A DNA stretch of 64,000 nt from Metridium senile (taxonomy: Eukaryota; Cnidaria; Anthozoa; Actiniaria; Metridiidae). A program made the position numbers and the translations under genes. This document shows, piece after piece, positions 21,943 to 37,231 of the stretch. The first letter of the stretch is position 1, and the number at the start of each line of letters is the position of its first letter. Under the pieces are notes generated by a model that had not been told where the DNA came from, did not search any database, and was given only the letters and a program-made list of their open reading frames with translations. Where the stretch lies: assembly GCA_949775045.1 (NCBI GenBank), contig OX459110.1, positions 7,817,970 to 7,881,969 of the forward strand. Direction: 5' to 3'.

Positions 21943-24900
21943 ATGCATTTTAACTCGCCTCTCGCGAAACATATGAGTACCATTGAGTTTGAGCAGCAGC
22001 TTGATTACCTTTGCCAATGGCTTGATGCATGGACGGATAAAGAGGTAAGTTTTACTCAATGCTATCAGCGTATAAAACAGTTCAAACAAGACGGGAATTA
22101 ATCTCATGTTAGTGTGAGTTGACAGCCGTGTTTAATGATTTTAAAATAGAAACGAATTCAATATTTTGCCTTTTGAGTGTTCAGCGTAAACATTAAATAA
22201 ATAGAGAAACGATTTATTAATGTTTTCGTATCGGTGGTAAAAGGCTTATTTTAAAACTATTTTTTCTACAAAGATTCGTTTACGGGTTTAAAATTATTCT
22301 AAATTATACAGACTCAACATTTTGCTGTTTCGAACCGAATGTTCAACATAAACAATATATATACAAAAAAGGCACTATTATTCAGTTATACTTCTTCCAT
22401 TTTAAAGGTTTCACTTGTTAATTGAAACATACGTTTTTACAGTTATTCCAGACAGTTAATTTTAACTTGGCATAAATATGTAATGTATATAATTTCAAGG
22501 TCAAAATGTTGCCATTTTCTCGCCAAAAATCCTCGAGCGTATCAACTTCCTTAAATGAATTCCTAATGAACTAAACTTCCACAGCGAAATTATTTAATTT
22601 TTAAGTTAAATATGAAACGCTACATGGAGTGGAAAAGCTAACATAATTAAGATAGCGAGTTGCTTTAATAGTAAGATGATAAATAATACGGGTTTGTTGT
22701 TCCCTTGATGGACAAAAGTCCCTAAAAGGTTTCTAAAAAGGTCTTTTGTTTTGATAATTCTAAAGCTGTATATTAGCATTGTCTTTTTCTCGTTTTGGGA
22801 TAATTTTTAAGTCTCTTTTCCAACTTAAAAAAAGTTAATTAATCAAAACATCGAAAAAATTTTGAGTGTTTGCTTTTGTATCGAACAATATGTCTTCTTG
22901 GGATTGGATTATGTTTGTTTTTCGTCTTGACACTGGAATTAAAAATGCTTTTGGTTGGAATAATTCTGCTGTGTAAATAAAATCTGATTTTTTTTTATTC
23001 ATCGAAAACTCGTTTATAGTTAATAGTTTTTTCTTAGTTTTTCTTTCTCTTTTATTCTTTTTTTCCAATCTATCCCTTTTTGTGTTATTGTATTTTTTTT
23101 AATCCAATATATGCCATGTTATCACAATATGTTGTTGTTGTGTATTCATTTCAAGAGAGACATTTTTTTTATATTTCCGGCATATTAGATAATTAAAATA
23201 ATGAAAAAAGTGAATGTGTTTGCAATGATGAAAAAACGAAAAAGGGAAGTAGAAAATAAGAACATTTTGAAAGAGAAATTATTGTAATAAACATGTAGCA
23301 AAATCTGAAAAATGACAGATAATATAAAAACATTGGCAAAAGGGAGAGAAAAAGAGAGAGAAAAACAGAAAGATGTAGAAAGAGAAGGAAAGGGGGAGAT
23401 ATAAGATAAAAAAGAAAGATGCATATATTTTTTTCGTTTTTTGTTTGCATTGCTTTGACCCATGCAACTTTGTTTTTTATTGTGTGTGTGTTTTACCCAT
23501 GCAACGTTTATGTTTCTTGTATTGCAATAATCCAATTTATTAAGTCTATACTTTTTTCTTCTTTTACATTATGTATATAATTAACAAGTTCAGGTGGTAT
23601 ACATTAATATTGATAGATACTTTTGTTCCATTAACTATGTGTCAAATATTCTAACTTTCTCATGTTAATAATTTAGTATTTTTATGTTTTCGGTATAATT
23701 GCATTATTCTTGTTCATACAGAGATCCAATATAATAGAGGTACTGTTACCAAGATGTGGATGTGAAGAAATCAATTTTCTATGGACAGTAAGTTATTATA
23801 TTATTTTGGTTATATTTGGTGAAGGTTGGTCAGGGTTTAAATTGGTAAAGGGGTAGTCGGTCTAAAATCTAGGACAAAAAAAGTTGACAATTTGTTTACA
23901 AGTCAGAATAATTTGTATTAAACTACATGTACAAAGGGGTGTCCTCACCCTTTCCTCCATAGTCAATGTTGGTATAGTAGGGTTTGACAATGCTGGAGCC
24001 ATTATCCATCATTGATTTAAGGGGAGGCCGGGACATTTTATAGACAAAAATATTTTATTGTGCAGTTTTTATTCAAAATCACATTCTGTCAAAATACTTA
24101 AATACAAAATACTCAAAATAAAATTTTTGTCCAATATTGTAGCTTTTGAAGGGTTTGGTTAATGGTTAAGAAGGGGGTTGGTCAGAGTTATACTTGGGGT
24201 AGGGGTTAATCAGTGTTTAAGTTGGGGGAGGGGTAGTATTAGTAAGTGTTTAATTTGCGGGAGAGGCTAGTCAGTATTGAACTTTGGGTAGGGGTCAGTT
24301 AGGTTTGAACTTGCATGGGGGAGGGGATATAATCAGTTATTAACTTACATATATAAGTGTGTGTGGAGGGATGGGAGGATTGTTAGCCAGTGTTTTTTTA
24401 CTTGTTCGTTAATTGCCCATAATCATGTCCATAATGGTTTTAACTTGCTACTTAAGATGCTGGCAGCACAACAGTGCCTGTTTACTGACGTACATCTTTA
24501 TTTTTATGATATCTTCAGGTGGTAGAGCCAACAATGCACAGGGACTTTATGTACAGTTCATTGAATGCTTTCCCAAGAAGCTCATTTAGTCCAGTATCAA
24601 TACCAATACCTAGAGAAGTGCACAAGAAGCTGGGAAAACCGAGATATAGGGTAAGGATTAGCTAATTACAACTAACATTATCAACCTAGTTACATTCAAT
24701 TGATTTTTTTTTTATTATAATATATATTTCTCAATTACTTTAAATTATTTTTTTAAACAAATTATTTCTACTACTGGTATGCAGACACTAGCAGAGGCTT
24801 CTTTTCAGGAAGGAATGAGATTTACCATTGATTTATTCAGTGATCAATCATCAAGAGCCATTTTGGATCACTCTTTCTCAAACTCATTAATAATTCATGA

Positions 24901-27900
24901 GCTAATCAACCAATGTGAGCACACCATTTGTACCACGTGCATGGGTTTGAAACCCCGATGAAACACGATTATAGGTTGACCGGTGATGAAAATATTTCTA
25001 AATCTACATAGTGGTGGGAAATCTGAAAAGAATTAGTGTTCCCTAGTTACCTACCTACCTTACTATCCTTTATTCCCTTAACCTTTCTACCTAATTTACA
25101 TTATTATTATTTTTACATTATTTTTTTCCCCTTTTGATAATGGCGTGTCTGAGTCTCGAACCTGCAACCCTTGGAGTTGAATTCCCTTTTCATACCAGCT
25201 GAGCTATTGGTGATTTGGTTGGCAAGGTAGAGTCTTATTTCCCACGCCATCAAATACTCTGTATATATTATATCAGAAATTACACTGACGTCAAGTACTA
25301 ACATAAATGAACTTTATTCGCATCTTTACTGATCCATACTGAAGTTAGAACTTATATTTAAATGACAATTTGGATTATTCTCTAAAGAAAATGAAAAAAA
25401 AAAACTACTTATGTAGGTAGTTACAAGTTATATTTGGAATACAATTTGAATATTGCTCAACTGAACTTAAAGGAACATTTTCTAAGCCTTTTTGAACAAC
25501 TTCAAGTAAGAACCCCATAACACTCCTTATAAACCCTACAGTATTTCGAAATAAAATTCCGCACAAGAGGAATTCAAAAGAACTCTCATAATCCCATGCA
25601 GGAAACATAATAAGTGACCTACATTTGTATTATATTATAAAGAACTAGCCACATTCCTGTTTAATGAATTATTTATTCGACTGAGAAGTAATTCCAAAAA
25701 GCTTGTGCTTCGTGTTTCATTAGGGTTTCCAAACACTCAAAAACAATAAAAGCACTCGGCCTACGGCCTCGTGCTTTCAAATGTTTTATCGTGTTTAGAA
25801 ACCCTAATGAAACACTCGTACTGGTTTTTGAAATATTACGTCAAACATATTCTTAGGAATTTGATTGACAGCAGACAAAATAGTAGTTTGCAAACAAGTC
25901 ATGAAACTTTGGGGTTGCACTTAAATGATAACGGTTACAATGTCATAATGCACCACTTTACGTTTTTTAGGAGTAAAGCATTGCAAAATGACACTAACCA
26001 TGTGTGTGTAGGTCGCTAGGAACCACCAGCTCCACAATTTTTCTAACCATACATTATATAATTGAATCTTTTAAGTTAGAACTAGTTTCCTCATAGCTAG
26101 TTTTTGTATGAACATAGAGTCAACTGTTTTGAGGTCTAAAGTGAGTGACAGTAAACTTTGAAATATTATACTTGATTCTGATTAATCATATTTTGTTTGT
26201 TTTTATTTCAGACTTGGAAACTGCATAGACTGAGTAGTGCAATACTTCATGATGAGGTATGCATCAAATTATCAATCAATGGAAAAAATACTAAATATAC
26301 TATTTTCAATTGGTTCCTTGATTCAAATAAAGCAATTAAAAGATTTAAAGCATTGGCGCTAGGCTCCTTCAAATAGCTTTGCTTCATTCTCTTAGAAACA
26401 CTTAGTCTCCCTTGCTGGCTCTTTTAGGGCTGCTATAGAGAGACTAAAAATACTGGGGTCAATACATTCCTGAGCAAGGCATATGAAGGAGTTCTATATA
26501 TTAAATATGAATTCTTAATATGAATTAATTTCATGTATTTACTGTGTGACTTGCCGTACCGTAGTCACTTACAAAAACATTTGATGAATTTTTGACATTT
26601 TTTCATCTAATTCAGACCAATCAGGTATAAGTTTATATCGAGAGGCGGAGTATATATCGAGAGGCTGAGACTTTAGAAACTTTTATGTCTGTGATTGGTC
26701 CGATTGAGATAAAAAAATGTCAAAATAATCTCAAAAATTCATCAAAAGTTTTTGTAAGTGACTACAGTAGGGCGAGTCGCACAGTAATATATATCAGAAT
26801 TGCTTATTGTTTTATTTTTATTTTCTGGTATTTTTCAGGAAGAGGTCAGACAGTGGTCATCTCAATCTGTTTTACCAATTGTTAAAACACCTCAACCACC
26901 ACCATCACCAATGAGAACTTCTAAATCTACACCGTAAGTATTTTAATTTTGCAATTATGAATTAAATGCCTTACTCTGAATTTGTGCATAATATTGTAGT
27001 AGTAAACATCCTGCATTAAAGAAGCAGTGACTTTGTTGTCAGGCTGAAGTGGTTTTATATAGAATATATGTCAGGTTTTATTTATTGGGTGCTTATAGTT
27101 TACAAATTTCCAGCCTGATGATTCTTAATCCACTGGTTTGTTTGTGCAGGTTTTTACTGTACTAATAATAGAATCAAGTTAAAAGGAAACTATATAGCTA
27201 GACAAGTCTGACAAACGATAAACATTTTCTCTGAATCGTACAAAAAAATGTAAAACAATGTTGTTTCCTTTGTTTCGGCTTAGATCACCCGACAAAAGCT
27301 CTGAACCCAAGGGTTCCTGGAAATGCCTCACCACATACTATGGTGTCCGTCTTCCTGGTATATCCTCACCTGGACCAGCCAATTCAAGATTATCATGTCG
27401 TTCGACAAGCACGAAGTCAGCTCCGCCTAACTTAGCCAAGACATCATCAAATTATCCAATCAGGCGACACATGCAAGATGATTACAAACATGTTACAACA
27501 TGTTTTGAAGATAGATCAGCTACAGATACAGATGCATATACTTGGTATGAATGAATATGTTACTTGAACCTCCAAATGAATCTGAAATAATTGAAAATAA
27601 TGTTACAGTGCGGGCACTCCAACCGGGACCACTTTAGATGAATTGATAATCAACCAATCATATTGCAGCTTTCAGTTCAAGAATGTTATGAGCGTAAGAA
27701 CACTATAATTTGATTGACTTATACTGTTATCAGTTCAATCTTTGTCTGGTTTAAATATTTTTTGATTGGACGGTTTTGTCTAAGTGGTCCCGGTTGGAGT
27801 GTCCGCACTGTAACAACGTTTTCATCTCTGAGAATTTCATTGCAAGAGACTTGGTTTGCTTCTCTTTCCATTTTCACTAGTGTAAGAAAGCCACCAAGCA

Positions 27901-30900
27901 AAACAAATCAGCAAACAAACAAACAAATAAAGAAGCAAACAAAAAAAACCGAGAAAGAATAAGTAGAAATTTCAATTCGTTATTCACTTCAATTCTGCAT
28001 TTCCATTTACGGTGTTCAAATTTACCTCTGTCAGAGATTTCAATTCTTTATAAAATGTAATGTTACTGAAGTTGGACGATAAAATGGTGTTACAAAGACT
28101 CGTTCTTACCAATTTTCTATATTTGCTATTATTTCAGGAGACGTCTTTATAAGTCAAAGTCATGTCCAAGTATGCAGATACCAGTCGGCAGAGAGTACAG
28201 AAAAAACAAGCATCGGGTAAGTTATTGTTGGAATGAGCAAAACATATAGTTACTTAGATGGGAGGGAAAGATAATATATAACAGTTTTTATAAAGAAAAC
28301 AGAAAAAACGATTTTAGGATTTATGTTAGCGAACATAAATAGGTGGAAGTTTCCCATCATGCTTTGCTGTAGAAAATAGCACTTGTGCACATCGCCTAAT
28401 GTGTATGTTGATATAAATGATAATAGTAGTAAACACACATAAACTGACGGTTCCTTTTTTCAGAATCGATCTTCAAGTGTCCTAAACTGCAATAATACGC
28501 ACCTGCGGTTATCGTCGGTACCTGAAAATGCACAGTGTATTGTACAATGGTTTGAAGAAAAATGGAACGGTGAGCGAAATGCTTATACATAGAAGAACAT
28601 AGGGTTATTTAAAATAAATAGAAAACTCAAAATTTAGTTATTTGAGAAATTAATATATACTATCGCACTGACGTAATGATGATCATGAGCCGAACATTAC
28701 TCTTCATTGCCTACACGGGCTTGCCAGTTATTTAATATTTATAAATGTAATGATGACCATGAGCCGAACATTACTCTTCATTGCCTACACGGGCTTGCCA
28801 GTTATTTAATATTTATAAATGTAATGATGACCATGAGCCGAACATTACTCTTCATTGCCTACACGGGCTTGCCAGTTATTTAATATTTATAAATGTAATG
28901 ATGACCATGAGCCGAACATTACTCTTCATTGCCTACACGGGCTTGCCAGTTATTTAATATTTATAAATGTAATGATGACCATGAGCCGAACATTACTCTT
29001 CATTGCCTACACGGGCTTGCCAGTTATTCAATATTTATAAATGTAATGATGATCATGAGTCGAACATTACTCTTCATTGCCTACACGGGCTTGCCAGTTA
29101 TTCAATATTTATAAATGTAATGATGATCATGAGCCGAACATTACTCTTCATTGCCTACACGGGCTTGCCAGTTATTCAATATTTATAAATGTAATGATGA
29201 CCATGAGCCGAACATTACTCTTCATTGCCTACACGGGCTTGCCAGTTATTCAATATTTATAAATGTAATGATGACCATGAGCCGAACATTACTCTTCATT
29301 GCCTACACGGGCTTGCCAGTTATTTAATATTTATAAATGTAATGATGACCATGAGCCGAACATTACTCTTCATTGCCTACACGGGCTTGCCAGTTATTTA
29401 ATATTTATAAATGTAATGATGACCATGAGCCGAACATTACTCTTCATTGCCTACACGGGCTTGCCAGTTATTTAATATTTATAAATGTAATGATGACCAT
29501 GAGCCGAACATTACTCTTCATTGCCTACACGGGCTTGCCAGTTATTTAATATTTATAAATGTAATGATGACCATGAGCCGAACATTACTCTTCATTGCCT
29601 ACACGGGCTTGCCAGTTATTTAATATTTATAAATGTAATGATGACCATGAGCCGAACATTACTCTTCATTGCCTACACGGGCTTGCCAGTTATTCAATAT
29701 TTATAAATGTAATGATGATCATGAGTCGAACATTACTCTTCATTGCCTACACGGGCTTGCCAGTTATTTAATATTTATAAATGTAATGATGATCATGAGT
29801 CGAACATTACTCTTCATTGCCTACACGGGCTTGCCAGTTATTCAATATTTATAAATGTAATGATGATCATGAGCCGAACATTACTCTTCATTGCCTACAC
29901 GGGCTTGCCAGTTATTCAATATTTATAAATGTAATGATGACCATGAGCCGAACATTACTCTTCATTGCCTACACGGGCTTGCCAGTTATTCAATATTTAT
30001 AAATGTAATGATGACCATGAGCCGAACATTACTCTTCATTGCCTACACGGGCTTGCCAGTTATTTGATATTTATAAATGTAATGATGACCATGAGCCGAA
30101 CATTACTCTTTATTGCCTACACGGGCTTGCCAGTTATTCAATATTTATAAATATGTATACACCTAATTCAAAAAAGGTTGACCGGCGAACGCCGATTGGC
30201 GATTGCACGACCGAAAGTGACTGTGGGTAATACCAATTTCTTCTTATTCCATTCTAAATTACCCAAACACCGTTCAGCGATGACCTTAGATGGGTGTCTC
30301 GAAGGTTTCGCTGAACGGTGGAGGCATTGTTTGAGTAATTTAGAAACGAATAAGAAGGAATTCGTATTACCCATAGTTCCTTTCGGTCGTGCAATCGCCA
30401 ATCGCCGTTCGCCCGACAACCATTTTTGAATTAGGTGTATTCGTCATACAACTTTTTTGATCTGAAATAATTATAAAAGGCTAAATCTCAGTTTTAATTT
30501 AAATATTTTTTTTACGATTCATGAATTTATCTTACTACAATTACCAAAATGCCTAAGATTTTTATTTGTAGAACATGGGTTAGACTAAATATTTTACTAA
30601 CAAATATATGGTGATCTAATAGGTAGTCTATTACGCCATAATGGAGTCGGTGTATATTTGTGTCAATACTGAATTTTATGTATATAATGTTTTTTAGGTT
30701 GGCAGCGCAATCAATTTCTTCAGTTGTTTCTACGGGTCTTGGAGCCTGCAGAACTGTATTTATTATCTGGACTACTCGCGGTAAGGCTGCTGTTACATGT
30801 ATTAATAAACAATGTTTTTAAATAGTATATAGCCAATAACATTAATAACGTTCTCTGTGAGAATATCTTATATCTTATATCTTATGGATACTTTGTGGGA

Positions 30901-31557
30901 ATAACGAGACGAAAATAGCCTGGGGAGCAAACATTTCCTTCGGAAGAAAGGGAGAAACTTTGTTTTGCAATATATAGCCGCGCGCAATTCAACCTAAAGT
31001 GAACGCGTGTTGGAGCGAATTTCGATCGTTTTCTGAAAATCGTCAAGTGGGCCTGTTGCTGCGACGGCGAATTTTTGAGCGATCTTGTTTGACGTGGTCA
31101 GTGATCGAAATCGCCCATCAAGTCTGACATGTCAGATGATGTGGATGTGATCACTGAAATACGCTGGCGATGGTCAACGTAAAAACTCGCTCGACCAAGC
31201 GTAGAAATTCGGCTAGTGTGTCAGCTTAAGACGAATGGATAAAAAGGATTCAGTAGGATGATGGAGAAAAACACTATGCTCCCGCAAATGAATGATTGGT
31301 TTACATTCGAGGATTCAATATACAACTGAGCGCGGTGCCACCTTTACTTTTATTCCAAGCTTGAAACATGAATTACTTTAGGTCGTTTTTTTTTTAAATT
31401 TATAAATTTTAAAACTGCATTTAGATAGTTTTAAATTCTTATCATCTTAATTTACTTGTTTATATTTCTTATTTAAATTTTATGTATGTATGTATATATG
31501 TAGGGCCTAGATGAAAATTACTTGTGTAATTCTAGTTACCCTATTGAAATAAAGTGC

Positions 31558-31594
<37 letters not shown>

Positions 31595-34500
31595 ATGATT
31601 TTACTATTGAATATAGAAATCCCGATAATTAAACCCCACAAAGAAATAACTTTTAAGTGCAGCCCATTTATCTATATACCATTATTTAGACTCATCAACA
31701 ATTATTCAGCAGCATTATCCAATTATTTATCATTTTTGGGACCCATTTATTTCCAGGTTCGTCAGTATCGTGATTTAATTGCATTACTACCCGATCACTT
31801 GGCTCTTCGTATTCTATCTTATCTCTCTCCTGAAGAACTTCTTATAGCAGCTCAGGTATGTAAGCTCTTCACACTGTTTTGAAGAACGGTTGCCCAACAC
31901 GTCTAAGATATATTGCATGTGGTTATTACATACATTACACTATTTTTCTCTCGTAATGATGAGGTCTTCTATTTTGAAAGGTAAGCAAAACATGGCGGCG
32001 AATGTCTTCAAGAAATGAACTATGGCTGGCGAAGTGCAGTCGGGTACATGTTGGTAAGAATTCTAGATAATTCATTTACCATTTTCATAATAATATTCAT
32101 TCTGCGCCTGCAGGGCTTGAACTTTACTTGAAAATTATTCGTCGAAGGTGAAGTGAATATTGGTGAATAATAACCGAGACGGAGTCAAGGTTATTATTCA
32201 TCGATATTCGCTGAGCCTGAGATGGATAATTGTTTTAGTATAAATACAAGAAAGATTATTTAATAAAATAAATACTATCCGTTTTTTTTTATTTTATTTT
32301 TTTATTTCTAAAATCGCGCGAAACGCTGATATTACTTTTATTATAACTCTTATTATGTGATTATCGAGAAATCGAAATCTCGACCAATCACTGTGTGCGA
32401 TTTTCTATATAATATATATTTATAAAATTCATGAATAATTAATGAGCAATTGACAAAAGAATTCACGTCCGTGACGGAGGTTGTAAATCTCATACAGATT
32501 TCGTCCTGATTTGCATAAGTTTCAACTTGAATTTTCTCGGCCAGATTTACATTTATCTTGACAATTTTAGTAAAATATGAAAGAACTGACGTTGGACTTT
32601 CATAAGTTCTATACAATATTCGCGTCCGATCTGTATCCGATATACAACGGCTCGTCTTCGACTCGCCGTTGTTTATCGGATACAGATCGGACGCGAATAT
32701 TGTATATATTACCTATCACTTGTGTATTGATATTAATGTTCATTAATAATCTACAGGTATTCCGCTTCGTGTACCCACAATATGGAAGGAGACCTTCAAA
32801 CAGAATTTAAAACTGAAAAGAAACTGGGCGAACGGTGAATGCAGAGTGATGGATATCGCAGGACATACTAAAAGGTTAGTCATAAAACCAATAATTATGC
32901 TATAATAGTAATATATTTTTAAAACATTGGTAGGTTGTATGCACCTCGCGAAGCATTCCTCCTGTTCTTGGCCACTGCAGGTGTGATTTATGGAGTGTGT
33001 AAGGAGTACAAATTTAAGCTGGCGGATATTGATAAGCGTCGCCAAAGGGGAGGAGAGGGAAACATTGATCATAGGCGGTGACTGGTAGTGATAAGGGTGA
33101 TGATGATGATGATGTCTAAATATTTGCAAATGAGATGTAATCACTCTTATTTTTCATTTTCAGTGTGCTGTCGGTATGTGAGTTCCGTGACAAGATTGCA
33201 AGTGGAAGTTTAGACAGAAGTATCAAGTACGTTGTATTCAAAATGACATTATTTCCCAGTTTTTTGTTGTTTTGTTTTTGTTCGGTTTCTATTTTTTTGT
33301 GTATGTTATCTTTGTGTGTTGCAGTTTTTGTCAGAGTCACTCTATGATCTCGGTTTATGTTTTTTTTTTCCAAAAAAACTGCTTGATGTAAATTACAACA
33401 TTCTTGTTTCTATTCAAACAGAGTTTGGGACGCCAACACAGGCAGTCTCCTAATGACATTAAACGGACACACGGTAAGTTGATAACAAGTAATACAGGGG
33501 GCTTTTTAAACAAAATATAGACTCTTTCTATCCGGGACCGTTTGATACCTGTGAAAAGCCTACATTCTAGTGGAGCAAAGGATCATGGTTCAGAAACTAA
33601 ATGTGCACGCCTTGTCTAATAAGTTTACAATTAGCAATAACACATTGGCAAGTATAGCGATGTGGCCATGAAATCCCTGCGTTCTAGAAGAGTATACATG
33701 GTTACCCGTACCCATAGTACATTGCGCTACTATAGCTTGTAGGTATTTCATTTCATAAATTTTTAATAGTAAGTTTTACAGAAAGTGTGTATTTAAAAAA
33801 TACATACATTTTTAATAGTAAGTTTTACAGAAAGTGTGTATTTAAAAAATACATATATCATAAGCGAAAGAAAAAATTGATTCGAGAAGTGTGTTTAAAA
33901 TTATAATTTAGTAATGTAAATTGTAATGTAATTCTTTATTATTTAACATCCTATCTACAATTCTTTTTGTCAATAAAAAATAATCAGTGCATACCAAATA
34001 TTTAAAAAATTCGATTGACGGCAGTGAAAAACGCACTTTTCATGGTATTTGATCTTCAATGGCCGCGCGTAGTTGTGAAAGGCTTTTTAATCTAACCAAC
34101 ACGAAGAAGCAATAACTCGCGCAAGTTCGATATCAGATGTTGAATTCTTTGTTTTATTTATTGTGGTTTATTTGACATAGAGGGGTATCTGGAGTCTAAG
34201 GTTCCTGTCATCAACGATTCTCATCAGTGCTTCGTATGATAAAAGTATTAGGGTACGTACTGGTCTTTCTATTAAAGTTTGCATTTTCCTCTATAGTCAT
34301 TTTATAAGTGAAGCATCTTTCAACCTCACTTGTTTTCTGCGATTCGTTTTGTTTTTTTGTTTGCTTGTTTATCTGCTTGTTTGTATGTTTGTTTGTTTGG
34401 CTGTCTGTGTGTTTGTCTGGTTGTCTGTGTGTTTGTCTGGTTGTCTGTCTGTTTGATCGTTTGTCTATTTATTTGTTTTTCTTTCTGTCTGTTTGTTGTA

Positions 34501-36189
34501 TATATATTTTGCGGTCTTCCATATCTCCTCTCAGTTTCTCGCTGTTGTTTCTGTTTCCTCAATTAGTTTATATATCATGTTATCCCTTCATTTATAACTT
34601 CATTTTTCCCTATTTTCTTTGCAGTTTTTTATCTTTTTATCCCTATTCTTACCAAATTACAACCACAGAAATTCTTGATACGTATTTTTAACAGTATCGA
34701 TACTAGGTGATCTCATTTGTTCTTTTTCAGGTGTGGAATCTCAGAACTGGTATTTGTTCCAGAATCCTCCTTGGTCACGAGGCTCCAGTGTGGGCTATTG
34801 AGAGAAAAGCGGATATTCTGGTCAGCGGATCGGGTGACAAAACAGTAAGTTATATATAAGTTTGTTATACACCTAATTGCAAAAAAAATTGCCATATCAA
34901 AAAAGAATATTAGTAGTTAAGTGAGAAAGGAATTAAGAATAACAAAAGAAAGAATTCAGCTTTAGTGATTAATTCCTTTCCCACTAAAGTACAAAAGTCA
35001 GGCCAACGCTCTTGCGTTCTCTGTGTATACACCTAATTCAAAAAAGGTTGACGGGGCGAACGGCGATCGGCAATTGGTGATCGGCGATTGCACGTCCCGA
35101 AAGAGACTGTGGATAATACGAATTTCTTCTTATTCAATTATATATTACCCAAATACCGTTCAACGATGACCGTAGATGGATGTCTCGAAGTTTTCTCTGA
35201 ACGGAAGAAGGAATTCGTATTGCCAATAGCTCCTTTCGGTCATGCAATCGCCAATCACCAATCGCCAATCGCCGTTCGCCGTTCGCCCCGTCAACCTTTT
35301 TTGAATTAGGTGTATGTTTTAGGCATGCTTACATTATGAATAGAAAAGTAATGAGAAGGATAGATCGGCATGCTTATAACTATAGTGAATATTTTTTAAG
35401 CTTTGTATTTTAATAAATTCTTTCTTTCTTTCTTTATTTTGATTTATTTTCCCTGTTTCATGATATATTCGCTGAATAAGTCGTCTGACTTATTAACTGA
35501 CTGAGTGACTAACTAACTCTGCGCATAACTGACTGACTGATGGGATGTTTGACTGTCTGGCTGACTGACTGACTTACTAACTGACCTTGTGACTGACTGA
35601 CTGACTTACTAACTGACCTTGTGACTGATCGAATGTTTGACTGACTGGCTGACTGACTGATCGAATGTTTGACTGACTGACTGACTGTCTGTGCGACTGA
35701 CTGACTGACTGATCGAATAATTGACTGACTGTCTGGCTGACTGACTGATCAAATGTTTGACTGACTGACTGGCGGGCTGGCTGGCTGACTTAGTAACTGA
35801 CTGACTGACGGACTTACTGACTGATCGAATGTTTGACTGATTGGCTGACTGACTGACTGGCTGATCGAATGTTTGACACACTAACTAACTGTTTTCTTCC
35901 CAACTTTTTTTCACATTTATTTGTTATTTGTCAATTACTTTCAGGCTAAACTATGGAATATAAGACAGTGTAAACAACTACGCACCTTATTTGGTCATAC
36001 ATGTTCGGTGTTTTGCGTTGAACTGGACGATCTTGCTACAAGAGCATTTACTGGCTCGGCTGATAGAGTAAGAAAATACTCTAAATGATATTATTTATTT
36101 ATATAAATATTTATTCATTTTTTTTTCATATATTTATTTAATTATCTGTTTCTGTATTGATTGATTTATAAATTAATTTATTAACTTTT

Positions 36190-36276
<87 letters not shown>

Positions 36277-37196
36277 CTTTTTTTATCTATGTATTTATTT
36301 ATCCACTAATTTAATCACTTATTTTTTATCAATTTGTTTATTTTTATCTATCTATTTATTTATTTTATTCCTATGTCCTTCAATTCATTTATTTCTATTT
36401 TTTGCTATAAATAGACTGTTCGAATATGGGATGTTGTTTCCGGCGCATGCGTGGGAATAATATATGCTGGACAAGTCAGTCCAACTGCGGTCACGGCAGT
36501 CAGCTTCGATCAGGTAACAATTTTATCATGTGAATACTTGACTCTTAAAATGAACAACGATATGCGCACACGCAAATCATCAAAACAAATTATGAAATGT
36601 GCAGAATTGAATAACGCACTGTGACGTCACACAGCACAACATAGACCTTTTCACGGTTCACGTCCACAACCTAGCATCGATAGTGAGTAATATATTCTTT
36701 ACATTTTGACTACAGTTCGCGGTAATTTAAGGAATGTGCGCATTATCAAACAATTGAAGCTAATTGATCAGTTCAAAATTCCAAGGGCTGTAGTCAAATT
36801 GTAAAGAATATATTACACGCTATCGAGGCTGAGGTTGTCTGATTCGAACTGTGAAATGGTCTATTGCCTAATGTCCACTCATTCAGAATAATATATCTAC
36901 GACTTGAGTTGACAACATTGAACAAACATAGCAAATATGACTCTAAACATGGCAGAATCTTTGGTCACTTTTTTAATTTCATATTTGTTGATGTTGCAGG
37001 GTCATTTAGCTGTTGCAACTGGTTCAGTTATTTCACTGTGGAACCTCACCACAGGAGCGTGTCTACAAGAGTTTAGAGGACACAAAGAAAGGTCAGATTT
37101 AAATTAATTACCTGTTATTGTGCTGCATGTTGTTTCTTTTTTGATGTTGTCTTCTTTTCCTTTTAATTCTTCATAATTGTCCTTGTTTTTTCCTTT

Positions 37197-37231
<35 letters not shown>

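Noticed and set aside
25141..25213. Functional tRNA gene
   Set aside because: A and B boxes are present but the acceptor stem does not pair, so a SINE head is more likely.
28855..30230. Series of identical 61-codon frames
   Set aside because: They recur every 74 bp because the satellite unit recurs; each crosses unit borders and carries no domain.
35609..35881. Ser/Gln/Val-rich 90-codon minus frame
   Set aside because: A reading of the degenerate TGAC repeat inside an intron.
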